58,129 bases of DNA from Candidatus Hydrogenedentota bacterium (GTDB taxonomy: Bacteria > Hydrogenedentota > Hydrogenedentia > Hydrogenedentales > SLHB01). Below are positions 25,240 through 33,333 of this stretch, in pieces; within the stretch, counting starts at the first letter, position 1, and every line of letters begins with the position of its first letter. The stretch covers positions 1-58,129 of the forward strand of contig JACRLJ010000148.1 in assembly GCA_016215105.1 (NCBI GenBank), given 5' to 3'. The notes under the pieces were generated by a model. That model was not told the origin of the DNA. It saw only the letters and a program-made list of their open reading frames with translations, and ran no database searches. The translations under genes were made by a program, and so were the position numbers.

Positions 25240-26298
25240 TCATCCATACCCCGGCCGGTCCGTTCCGCTATCTCGCGCTACCCGCTTCACGGCCCACCTC
25301 GCAGCGGCGTACAGTCCACAAGCCACCAACGCATACGGCGCGTGGTACTGAAGATGGAACAGCATCGAGGAAGCGTTGAACAGATGATGCTGCGTTGGCA
25401 GAACGAGAAGAAACCAATCCCAGGAGGTCCCGCCCACGTGCCCGGAAGTTAGCGTGTGTGAAAAGTCACGCATCGTATGTCCACCGCGCTCAACAAAGCA
25501 GAGGTATGACACGCCCGTGAGAATGGATGACCCGCGAGCCAATACCCAGGCGCACCCTGCGCCAAGCCCCCAGAGCATAGCTTTCGTGGTGCGTGGCGGC
25601 CTGTCACACCACCAGAGCCACAGCATGAAACTCAATCCAACACCAATGCTCGAATAGAAATAAAAAAAGACCTCGGTAATTTCGCGTCCCGCCGCGTCGG
25701 GCGCCAGCGCACGCGTAAACCGCAGGTCCGGCGTCAGAGCATACATGAGGAGCAAGAGCGCCACCATGGAAATCACGTGCGGCAGTGGCGCCCGGAAAAG
25801 ATAGATCGACCGGCCTTCGCGGGTGCGCCGGTTCCAACGGATGAGCACAAGGCAAATGACAACTACAGACGCCCAATTCAGCGGAAACATTAATTGCGGA
25901 TAGACCTGGATATACGAAGACCAATCGCGCCCGTGTCCGTAGGTATACCAAACTCCGGCGGCTCCCACAATGGCTGTCACGATCTTCACAACCACGTCTA
26001 CCGTCAGGAATAGCACGAAAGCCGCTAATAGCCGACGCGCATAGGTAACTCGCGCCTCGCGCGGATGCGCGTCCCGCAACAGTCCCTTCAGCACCGCCGG
26101 ATCGCCAAAATGCTCCCGCACGAGCACAAACGCGTCCTGCTCGCTTACGCGCTCCTCGCCACTAAGGTACGCCAGCAGCTTGTCCTCCATATGGCCATAG
26201 AGTTCCTCTTGGATCTCCGGGTCCAACTCGTGCGCCACCGTGATCTGACGGCACAGCCCCTGCAAGTGTTCACGGGTTTTCGGATCGAGTTCAGCCAT
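25240..26298 (-). CDS. HAAS/DUF1700-like multi-pass membrane protein partnered with PadR
   Basis: 352 residues. The N-terminal ~85 form a helical HAAS-type signalling domain (HLQGLCRQITVAHELDPEIQEELYGHMEDKL, with EQDAFVLVREHFGDPAVL), followed by about six transmembrane helices (from residue 90 on). HAAS domains typically occur in membrane proteins encoded next to PadR regulators and are thought to couple envelope state to them. Here the ATG overlaps the padR 3' end by 8 bases, and translation is probably coupled. The membrane part has no enzyme motif I recognise. A truncated paralogue follows. Confidence 0.75.
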   Translation of the reverse strand: MAELDPKTREHLQGLCRQITVAHELDPEIQEELYGHMEDKLLAYLSGEERVSEQDAFVLVREHFGDPAVLKGLLRDAHPREARVTYARRLLAAFVLFLTVDVVVKIVTAIVGAAGVWYTYGHGRDWSSYIQVYPQLMFPLNWASVVVICLVLIRWNRRTREGRSIYLFRAPLPHVISMVALLLLMYALTPDLRFTRALAPDAAGREITEVFFYFYSSIGVGLSFMLWLWWCDRPPRTTKAMLWGLGAGCAWVLARGSSILTGVSYLCFVERGGHTMRDFSHTLTSGHVGGTSWDWFLLVLPTQHHLFNASSMLFHLQYHAPYALVACGLYAAARWAVKRVARDSGTDRPGYG

Positions 26299-26626
26299 TG
26301 GTCGCCTCCCCCAGACGCACGATCATGCGGTGATAGTCGCTCCACTGTTGGCTCCCCTGAGTCAACGCGTCGCGCCCCTTCGCGGTGATGTAGTAGTAAC
26401 GGCGTTTGCGCCCCGTGTCCGCCTGTTGCCACTGCGCGCGGACCAGCTTCTCCTTCTCCAGCTTATGCAGGACCGGATAGACCGTGCCTTCCTGCCACGT
26501 GAAAAGGCCTTCCGCTTCGTCGTTCAGGCGCTTGATGATTTGGTAGCCGTAACTCGCCTCGCGCGCCAGAACAGACAGGACCAGAACCCCGGTGCTCGCG
26601 CCGACCAGTTCCTTGTTGAACTTCAT
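26291..26626 (-). CDS. PadR family transcriptional regulator
   Basis: 111-residue winged-helix repressor: KELVGASTGVLVLSVLAREASYGYQIIKRLNDEAEG, then WQEGTVYPVLHKLEKEKLVRAQW and RRYYYITAKGRDALTQ, the classical PadR-s1 signature (TVYPVLHKLE). GGAGGGG 8 bases before the ATG. First gene of a two-gene operon with the HAAS membrane protein. The promoter immediately upstream carries a palindrome between -35 and -10, fitting autorepression. Confidence 0.93.
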   Translation of the reverse strand: MKFNKELVGASTGVLVLSVLAREASYGYQIIKRLNDEAEGLFTWQEGTVYPVLHKLEKEKLVRAQWQQADTGRKRRYYYITAKGRDALTQGSQQWSDYHRMIVRLGEATNG

Positions 26627-26649
26627 GGCGATTCCCCTCCGTCAAAGGA

Positions 26650-26678
26650 ATCATACCATGAACTTCAAGGTATGTCAA
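26650..26678 (-). promoter_or_regulatory. padR promoter with palindromic operator in the spacer
   Basis: On the minus strand TTGACA (26678-26673), a 17-bp spacer, TATGAT (26655-26650). A 21-bp near-perfect palindrome, ATACCTTGAAGTTCATGGTAT (26673-26653; one mismatched pair), covers the spacer and reaches into both hexamers, so a bound dimer would block RNA polymerase. The PadR product is the obvious candidate. Confidence 0.78.
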
Positions 26679-26844
26679 TATCCATTTCGGGGCAAACACA
26701 TCCAGTTGTACGGAATGGCGGAATCTTCCGAACCTGGTTGCCCAAAGGCCGCGGCATAAACCACGGCGGCAGTGGGAATCAAATTTGTCACGGCAACTGA
26801 GAGCACCGGAGAAGATTACGCAGATGGATGAGACCGCGCCCCAA

Positions 26845-27017
26845 AGTAGACGCGCCGTCTCGCCGCGTCGCCGGGGCGCCGATAGGTCCCCAAGCTAGGG
26901 TGGCTATCCTGAGCGCATCGACGAAAACGCAACAAAGGAAAACTGACTCACGGGTAGCTGTGGCGAACGGATGACATCGCGGCGCTTGGGCTGACGCGGC
27001 GAGACGGCGCGTCTACT
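26845..27017. repeat. 173-bp element bounded by 25-bp perfect inverted repeats
   Basis: Arms 26845-26869 and 26993-27017 are exact reverse complements (AGTAGACGCGCCGTCTCGCC, then GCGTC). The interior has no gene. Related single arms lie at 42141-42178 and 56611-56641. The surrounding 26627-27048 is otherwise empty apart from the padR promoter. Confidence 0.85.
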
Positions 27018-27048
27018 CTGGACAAACCTGACTTGGTTCGCGCGACAG

Positions 27049-28272
27049 CTACCACTCGTCCGCCGGATGGACCGCGAGCGACGCCGCATACGCGTCCGCT
27101 TCCACGACGTAGCCCTTCTTCCGCAGGAACTCGATGGCCGTTTCGTCGGGGACGCTTGGAACGCTGCCTTTCGGCAAGTTCTGCATGTGCGCCATGATCA
27201 AACCTGTCGCCTCCTGCAGCCCTTCCTGAATCGCCCCCGGATCTTCGCCACTCTTGATGAACAGCCGGGCCTGCTCGACACAAACCTTCGCAGTCGACGT
27301 GCGATCGTTAATCTTCGTGAACAGCGCCGCGGCCCTGCGGTACCGTCGCAGCGCCAAGTCATAGGCCCCGGCGTCCCGCTCGCTATTCCCCTGCGTCAAG
27401 TACAACGTCGCGGCGTCGTACAACGGGTGGACACCATGCTCCAATTCATCCTTGCTGTCAGCGGCTATCCCCTTCTGTTCACGCTGCGCTACTTGAAGCT
27501 CCTTGATGGCCGCGGCCAAAGGAGGATAGCCGTCTTCCTCGGCGACGTTTGCGGCGGCCTCCAGATACTGCTCATTGGACAGACTCGGCAGCTCGCGGCG
27601 CTTATGAAATCGGTCCCAGCGGCCCAACATCGCCTCGAGCGTCTTCTTCAGTTCCACCACGTAGTCCAGGAACGCCGCCCCCGCAACTTTCCTATCGACA
27701 TGGATGCCCGCATCGATCGCGTCGCCAAGACACTGCTGGCCGAGGTCAAGAAAGAGCGTTATCGTCGCCCGGTAATCCAAATCCTCCTCCACCTGAAACG
27801 ACAGGCGGACGCTCTTGTCAAACTTCTTCACGCTGTCCTTGCCCAGGAACACTTCCATCGTTTTCCGCAGCACCAATTCCGTGCAGTAGAGAGCCCCCTG
27901 AACGCTCTTCACCGGCGATTCCGCCTGCCGGTAACTCCACGTAAAACTCGAGTAGTGGTCGCGGAAAAAGTTCGGCCCGAGAGTCGATAGGTTGGCTTCC
28001 AGCGCATCCAGAAATAGGTCCCCGGCGATCTGGTGAATTCGGCAGTCTGTTTCCCCGCTGAATTTCGCGTCCAGGTACTTCTGGATTTCCGTGGCGAACA
28101 AATACGACGTGGCAGGCGAAGTCATCGCGCGCAATCGCTTCTTGGCCAGCAGCAAGGCCGGGTCGGTGGGTGACGGAGCCAACAGAATCCGGTTGACCAG
28201 TTCCCGCAAGCGCCGATCAATGACCACGGGCTTGAAAATGATGCCCGTTGACGGCGGCTTCGACTGCGTCAT
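27049..28272 (-). CDS. TPR-like protein of unknown function
   Basis: About 407 residues, soluble. The N-terminal part (RRLRELVNRILLAP, YLFATEIQKYLDAKF, FLDALEANLSTLG) is helical with no family I recognise. The C-terminal region near 300-375 (AATLYLTQGNSERDAGAYDLALRRYRRAAALFTKINDRTSTAKVCVEQARLFIKSGEDPGA) has tetratricopeptide-like spacing, suggesting protein binding. The ATG at 28272 has GGGGGAG 9 bases upstream; the open frame continues to 28398 but without a better start. It stands alone, with no clue to a partner. Confidence 0.7.
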   Translation of the reverse strand: MTQSKPPSTGIIFKPVVIDRRLRELVNRILLAPSPTDPALLLAKKRLRAMTSPATSYLFATEIQKYLDAKFSGETDCRIHQIAGDLFLDALEANLSTLGPNFFRDHYSSFTWSYRQAESPVKSVQGALYCTELVLRKTMEVFLGKDSVKKFDKSVRLSFQVEEDLDYRATITLFLDLGQQCLGDAIDAGIHVDRKVAGAAFLDYVVELKKTLEAMLGRWDRFHKRRELPSLSNEQYLEAAANVAEEDGYPPLAAAIKELQVAQREQKGIAADSKDELEHGVHPLYDAATLYLTQGNSERDAGAYDLALRRYRRAAALFTKINDRTSTAKVCVEQARLFIKSGEDPGAIQEGLQEATGLIMAHMQNLPKGSVPSVPDETAIEFLRKKGYVVEADAYAASLAVHPADEW

Positions 28273-29005
28273 GGCGCTATCTCCCCCGTGGCGCAACGGA
28301 CGCGCAGTCGTAGTCCCCGGCCTCCACCCCGCGAAGGCAACATCGTTCGAGCGTTGCGCGCATATACTGTCACAGCGCGACTTCCCCGCTGACGCCATTC
28401 ATCTCCGGCGCCGCAATTCTACCGTACCCAGAAAGAAGGAAACCGCCTGTCGCCTCCGTGACACGCCGCGAATCGAGTACGCGTTTCCAAGAGAACGCTC
28501 CGTCCCCGATTCCCGCCGTTCAACCCGCGCCGGCGCCAAGCGTTTACCCTGCTGCTAGGCTACGACTAATTGCCGAACTTGTCAAGAGTCTTCGCCTGCG
28601 AACACCTCGGATCGCCGAAGAGCTGGCGCCCTTTCCGGCAACGGACTGGAACGCTTCCGAATTCGAGTGACCTATTATTGTATTGCATAATTTCCGTTCT
28701 CATGATAACCTGCGAGAAAATACAAAATGTGCGCATTGAGCATGAATTGATCGTCGTTCCCAATCAACAATCACGGATGGAGCCGCCGGTTCGTGGTAGG
28801 TCTCCAGAGGGGGCATGCACTCCCCAATTGGAGACGCTACTGCAAATGTCTCATCCGGACCATGAGTGATGCGCCTAGCCCGTGCATGCCGAGCGTTCTG
28901 CGTCGCTCGCGCGGGTCGTGCAGGAAAGCGCGGGAACGGCACAGTCTGATGAACTTGCGCCGGTAAAACTGGTGGTTTAGCTTGGATTCATCGAGGGGTG
29001 TCACG
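28273..29005. other. Gene-free region upstream of hybrid histidine kinase
   Basis: About 730 bases, with an AT-richer stretch around 28670-28770 that could hold promoters. Open frames up to 99 codons lack ribosome binding sites and recognisable sequence. No repeat detected. Confidence 0.5.
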
Positions 29006-30997
29006 ATGTCAGATACAAATGCCGAGAACCAGCTTCGCCTCGCCAACACCGAACTGAGTAGGCGAGTTGCGCTGCTGGAAGAAACGCTGTTGGAAATGAA
29101 GAGCGCCGGGGAGGCGCTGCAAGATTCCGAGAAACGCTACCGGCGCCTCTTTGAATCTGCCAAAGACGGCATCTTGATTCTCGATGCCGATACGGGCAAG
29201 GTGGTTGATGTAAATCCGTTCCTGTTGCAGTTACTCGGCAATTCCTACGAGGAAATATACGGGCAACATATCTGGGAACTCGGTGTGTTCAAGGACATCG
29301 CCGCGTCCAAAGACGCTTTCAAGACCCTGCAAGATAGCGAATACATCCGATACGAAGACTTGCCCCTGGAAACCAACGATAGACGATCAATCGCCGTGGA
29401 ATTTGTCAGCAATGTTTATCTGGTCGATCATAGCAGGGTAATCCAATGCAACATCCGGGACATCACCGAGCGCAAGCGGGCCGAGGCCGAGCACAATCGG
29501 TTGATGGCGGCCATCGAGCAACTCGGAGAGGCCGTTATTGTCACCGATGCAACGGGTATCATCCAGTTCGTCAACCCCGCCTTCGAACGGATGACAGGCT
29601 ATAGCCGCGAGGAGGCCATCGGCCAGAATCCGCGGTTTCTTAAGAGCGGCAAGCACGACCCGGAGTTCTATCGCGGACTGTGGGAAACCATCTCGGGCGG
29701 CGCTATTTGGTTGGGGCGCACGGTCAACAAGCGAAAAGACGGGACGCTGTATACCGACGAGACGTCGATATCGCCGGTGTACGGCACGACCGGCCGAATC
29801 GTCAACTACGTGGCCGTCAAACGGGATATCACCGACCATCTTCGGCTGACGGCCCAGTATCAGCAGGCCCAGAAGATGGAAGCGGTGGGCCAGTTGGCGG
29901 GTGGCGTGGCCCACGACTACAACAATATGCTTAGCGTTATCCTTGGCTATACGGAACTGGCACTGAGCAGATTAGACCCGGACGAGCCGCTGCATGTCGA
30001 CCTTACGGAAGTGTTTAAGGCCGCAACACGTTCCACGGAAATAACCCGGCAATTGCTGGCCTTCGCGCGCAAGCAAACCATCAATCCCGTGGCGCTTGAC
30101 CTGAACCAATCCGTCGAGAGCGCGCTAAAGATGCTCCGGCGGCTCATCGGCGAGGACATCGATCTGATCTGGATGCCTAAGGCAGACCTGTACCACGTCA
30201 AAATGGACCCCTTCCAAGTCGATCAGATCCTGACCAATCTTTGCGTCAATGCCAGAGACGCCTTGACCGGCGTCGGCAAGGTCACTATCGAAACGGACAA
30301 CGCCATCATTAACGAGGCCTACTGTGCAGATCACGCGGGGTTTGTAGCGGGAGAGTTCGTGCTGCTGGCCGTCAGCGACAATGGATGCGGCATGGACAGG
30401 GAGACTCTCGACCGGATTTTCGAGCCGTTTTTCACCAGCAAGGAGGCGGGCCAAGGCACCGGTCTGGGGCTATCGACGGTCTATGGCATCGTCAAGCAGA
30501 ACAACGGATTCATCAATGTCTACAGCGAACCAGGAGAAGGAACAACCTTTAGAATCTACCTGCCCCGGTACACCGCCCAAGCCATCGATATCCGAACGGA
30601 AACAACTACGGAAATCCCACCGAGCCGCGGCGAGACTGTGCTGATCGTGGAGGACGAGCCTGCCCTCCTGACGATGGGCAGATTGATGCTGGAAAGACTC
30701 GGGTATCGGGTTTTGGCCGCGGGCATGCCGAGCGAGGCCATGCGGCTGGCCCAGGAACACTCGGGCCAGATTGACCTTCTCATTACCGACATAGTCATGC
30801 CGGAGATGAACGGCCGGGACCTCGCGAAACAACTGCAATCCCGCTATCCCGGCATCAAAAATATATTCATGTCCGGCTACACCGCGAGCGTGATCGCCAA
30901 CCGCGGAGTGCTCGACGAAGGCGTGAACTTCGTCCAGAAGCCTTTCTCTGTGAGGGATCTGGCGGTCAAAGTGCGGGAGGCGCTAGAAAACAGTTAA
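29006..30997 (+). CDS. Hybrid sensor histidine kinase (PAS-PAS-HisKA-HATPase-REC)
   Basis: 663 residues, no transmembrane segment, so probably a cytoplasmic sensor. A short coiled coil precedes PAS1 ([20 protein letters not shown]) and PAS2 ([36 protein letters not shown]). The kinase core is intact: H-box [21 protein letters not shown]-box [15 protein letters not shown]1 DNGCGM, G2 [13 protein letters not shown]. The C-terminal receiver has VLIVEDEP, phosphoacceptor Asp in [13 protein letters not shown] and KPFS. AGGGG lies 8 bases before the ATG at 29006. With an attached receiver it may phosphorylate itself and then a phosphotransfer protein. It could act on the degenerate module at 32.4-36.5 kb, but nothing in the sequence proves this. 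Confidence 0.92.
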   Translation: MSDTNAENQLRLANTELSRRVALLEETLLEMKSAGEALQDSEKRYRRLFESAKDGILILDADTGKVVDVNPFLLQLLGNSYEEIYGQHIWELGVFKDIAASKDAFKTLQDSEYIRYEDLPLETNDRRSIAVEFVSNVYLVDHSRVIQCNIRDITERKRAEAEHNRLMAAIEQLGEAVIVTDATGIIQFVNPAFERMTGYSREEAIGQNPRFLKSGKHDPEFYRGLWETISGGAIWLGRTVNKRKDGTLYTDETSISPVYGTTGRIVNYVAVKRDITDHLRLTAQYQQAQKMEAVGQLAGGVAHDYNNMLSVILGYTELALSRLDPDEPLHVDLTEVFKAATRSTEITRQLLAFARKQTINPVALDLNQSVESALKMLRRLIGEDIDLIWMPKADLYHVKMDPFQVDQILTNLCVNARDALTGVGKVTIETDNAIINEAYCADHAGFVAGEFVLLAVSDNGCGMDRETLDRIFEPFFTSKEAGQGTGLGLSTVYGIVKQNNGFINVYSEPGEGTTFRIYLPRYTAQAIDIRTETTTEIPPSRGETVLIVEDEPALLTMGRLMLERLGYRVLAAGMPSEAMRLAQEHSGQIDLLITDIVMPEMNGRDLAKQLQSRYPGIKNIFMSGYTASVIANRGVLDEGVNFVQKPFSVRDLAVKVREALENS

Positions 30998-31129
30998 GTA
31001 GAGCGGAGCATCCGATGCCGCACACTGACGCCGCAAAAAGCCAACCGGTAGACGGCGGCCTAATTCCCGCCGAATCGCTCCAACTCTGCGTCTGCGCCTG
31101 ATTCTTCGCATACTAACCGTTCTTCTTTG

Positions 31130-31159
31130 CTTCTTTCTTCTTACGCAAGAAGAAAGAAG
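31130..31159. terminator. 13-bp perfect hairpin, candidate bidirectional terminator
   Basis: CTTCTTTCTTCTT (31130-31142), loop ACGC, AAGAAGAAAGAAG (31147-31159). Lies 133 bases after the histidine kinase and before the URO-D gene. The stem is AT-rich and purine/pyrimidine-biased, so it is weaker than a classical terminator. Confidence 0.4.
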
Positions 31160-31232
31160 ACCCCGCGCGTGCGTAGAAAGCGCTTAGCCGCCGTATGCTA
31201 CACTCGTGAAACGTCTGCGGAGGACCAACGCC

Positions 31233-32309
31233 ATGACCGACAGAGAGAACTGGCTGCGCGCGATCGATTTCCAATACCCCGAATGGATTCCCTGCGCCGT
31301 CGGACTCTCCCTGCTGACCTGGCACACCCACCGCGAGAAACTCGAGGACCTCGTCCTGCGTCACCCCGCGCTCTTCCCCGGCTTCCAGCGCGGTTCCGTG
31401 GACTTCGACGACTTCCCGCCCGTCTACCGCGCCGGCGAAGACTTCCGCGACAACTGGGGCTGCCTATGGCGAAACGTCATCGGCGGCCTCGAGGGGGTAG
31501 TCGTCGAGCATCCACTGGCCGACTGGTCGGCCTTGGACGCCTACCGCGCCCCCGACCCGAAACTCCTGGCGGAACGCGGCGAACGCGACTGGGACCAGAT
31601 CCGCGATCACATCCTCGAACGCAAACGCCGGGGCGAGGCGACCTCCGGCAACGGCGAACGCCTGTTCGACCGCCTCTACTTCCTTCGCGGGTTTGAGAAC
31701 TTGATGACGGATATCGCCACCGATGATCCCAACCTTCCCCGGCTCATCGAACTCCTCACCGAGTACGAGATGAAACTCATCGGCATGTACCTCGACCTGA
31801 ACGTGGATGTGATGGGATTTCACACCGATATCGGGACCCAACAGGGCCTGATGATCAGCCCCGACAAATTCCGGCAATACATCAAGCCCATGTTCAAGAC
31901 TCTCTTCAGCGCGTGCCGCAAGGCCGGAGCGCGAGTCGCCCTCTCTTCCGACGGGCGTTTGCTCGACATCGTGGACGACCTGATCGACTGCGGCGTGTCG
32001 GTACACGACCCCCAAGCCCGCGCTAACACCCTCCAAGGCATCGAAGACGCCTACAAAGGAAAGATGTGCGTCAACCTCGACCTCGACCGCCAAATGTTCG
32101 CCTTCTGCACCCCCGAAGACGTTCGCGAACACGTCCGGGAAGCCGTCGAGCGGCTCTACCTTCCCGAAGGCGGCCTGATGCTCACCGGCCAAGTCTACGA
32201 CGCCCAAACCCCGCTCGAAAACATCGAAGCCCTATGCGCCGCCCTCGAAGAATACTGCCTCAAGCCAAAGACCATAATAAGCGCCGCTCACACCGCCCCT
32301 CACCGCTGA
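31233..32309 (+). CDS. Uroporphyrinogen decarboxylase family protein (URO-D/MtaA-like)
   Basis: 358-residue TIM-barrel protein of the URO-D superfamily. In PVC-type genomes these occur in many copies and are mostly thought to be corrinoid-related methyltransferases or unknown enzymes rather than haem-pathway HemE. Seen: DRENWLRAIDFQYPEWIPCAVGLS, DNWGCLWRN, FHTDIGTQQGLMISPDKFRQYIKPMFKTLFSACRKAGARVALSSDGRLLDIVDDLIDCGV. The HemE N-terminal Arg motif is not apparent, so HemE is unlikely. GGAGGA lies 9 bases before the ATG. Single gene. Confidence 0.85.
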   Translation: MTDRENWLRAIDFQYPEWIPCAVGLSLLTWHTHREKLEDLVLRHPALFPGFQRGSVDFDDFPPVYRAGEDFRDNWGCLWRNVIGGLEGVVVEHPLADWSALDAYRAPDPKLLAERGERDWDQIRDHILERKRRGEATSGNGERLFDRLYFLRGFENLMTDIATDDPNLPRLIELLTEYEMKLIGMYLDLNVDVMGFHTDIGTQQGLMISPDKFRQYIKPMFKTLFSACRKAGARVALSSDGRLLDIVDDLIDCGVSVHDPQARANTLQGIEDAYKGKMCVNLDLDRQMFAFCTPEDVREHVREAVERLYLPEGGLMLTGQVYDAQTPLENIEALCAALEEYCLKPKTIISAAHTAPHR

Positions 32310-32472
32310 AGCGCAGTCAAATCTAGAGGCACGTACACTGGCGAAATATCGAGGTCCTGCATGCCCCCCGAATTGAGCAGCAAGAGAAGTGGGGTCGGAA
32401 AGAACCCTCAGGGCACGGTGAAACACTGAATAATGTGGGCATTCTGCGCTCTAAGAGTGGCAATAGAACAGT

Positions 32473-33039
32473 CTAATGCATCGAGCCTGGAGGTACTGCG
32501 GCGCCCTGCATTTCGGGATAGATCTGATTGGCCACGGAATTGTGCCGCTCCATCGCCATCGTCAGAAACTCATCGGCCAAATTCGTATCCACCGGGAAAC
32601 TGGTCACCGACATACCGTACCCCTCGATAAACCGTTCCAAGTCGGACCCCAGCCGCTCAAGAACTTTCCGGGCGCCCTCCTCGGGCGTCTCCACAAGCAA
32701 TATCGCCAAGCCCCCCTTGCTCAGGCTGAATACATGGTCGGTTCCGCGCAACTCCTCACTCAGACGGGCCCCCAACTGAGGAATCGCCTCGCTTCGCTCG
32801 CGCGGCGCGCACAGCGTGACCAGGGTGGTAGCCGAAGGATAGCGAATAGAGCGTTCAATCTCCTCGTGAACGCGGGCGCGAAGGTAGGTCTCGGTGCGCA
32901 GTCCCGTAGTCGGATCCCGATGGGCCAGCTTCTCCAGAAAATGACATCGCCGCTCGAGTTCGGTCCGGAGTTTGACTTCCTCCCGTAACCGAACTCGGAG
33001 CCCCTCCACTGCGGCTCTAAGTTCTTCAACATCATTCAT
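32473..33039 (-). CDS. Degenerate GGDEF-domain protein
   Basis: 188 residues: coiled-coil start (VEELRAAVEGLRVRLREEVKLRTELERRCHFLEKL), then a GGDEF-fold domain beginning HRDPTTGLRTETYLRARVHEEIERS. The signature loop that should read RYGGDEF is LSKGGLAILLVETPEEGA, so the catalytic/metal acidic residues are missing and cyclase activity is not expected. It may bind GTP or act as a protein-interaction domain. The ATG at 33039 has AGAGGG 8 bases upstream. Divergent from the receiver/pseudokinase gene across a 260-bp AT-rich gap. Confidence 0.82.
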   Translation of the reverse strand: MNDVEELRAAVEGLRVRLREEVKLRTELERRCHFLEKLAHRDPTTGLRTETYLRARVHEEIERSIRYPSATTLVTLCAPRERSEAIPQLGARLSEELRGTDHVFSLSKGGLAILLVETPEEGARKVLERLGSDLERFIEGYGMSVTSFPVDTNLADEFLTMAMERHNSVANQIYPEMQGAAVPPGSMH

Positions 33040-33250
33040 ATAACCGACCCTCTCCCACTTTTGTAGTTGCATTTTATCCGCAAGTTCTATGCCACGAAGA
33101 TCTTAGGCAAGACTTGAATCGTAACACATTGATAAATCAAGATAATAGCGGTTCCATCCAGCGGCAAAGATTCCAGCTATGTTCACAAATTGTAAGGAAG
33201 GTATTCAAGTTTGACAACGTTTTTACATTTGTTGATTACCAGCTTAATGC

Positions 33251-33279
33251 TTGACACTTTAGCACAATTAGAGTAGGAT
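33251..33279 (+). promoter_or_regulatory. Sigma-70-type promoter for the receiver/pseudokinase operon
   Basis: TTGACA (33251-33256), 17-bp spacer, TAGGAT (33274-33279) in AT-rich DNA. Predicted transcript start is near 33286, upstream of all plausible start codons of the next gene. Confidence 0.65.
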
Positions 33280-33333
33280 AGCGGGCGGTAAGCCGTTAGG
33301 TTGACTGGAGTTACTTGCTTAGGTAGATATCTG

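Noticed and set aside
28570-28869. 99-codon frame upstream of the hybrid histidine kinase
   Set aside because: No ribosome binding site or similarity, and composition is non-coding-like.
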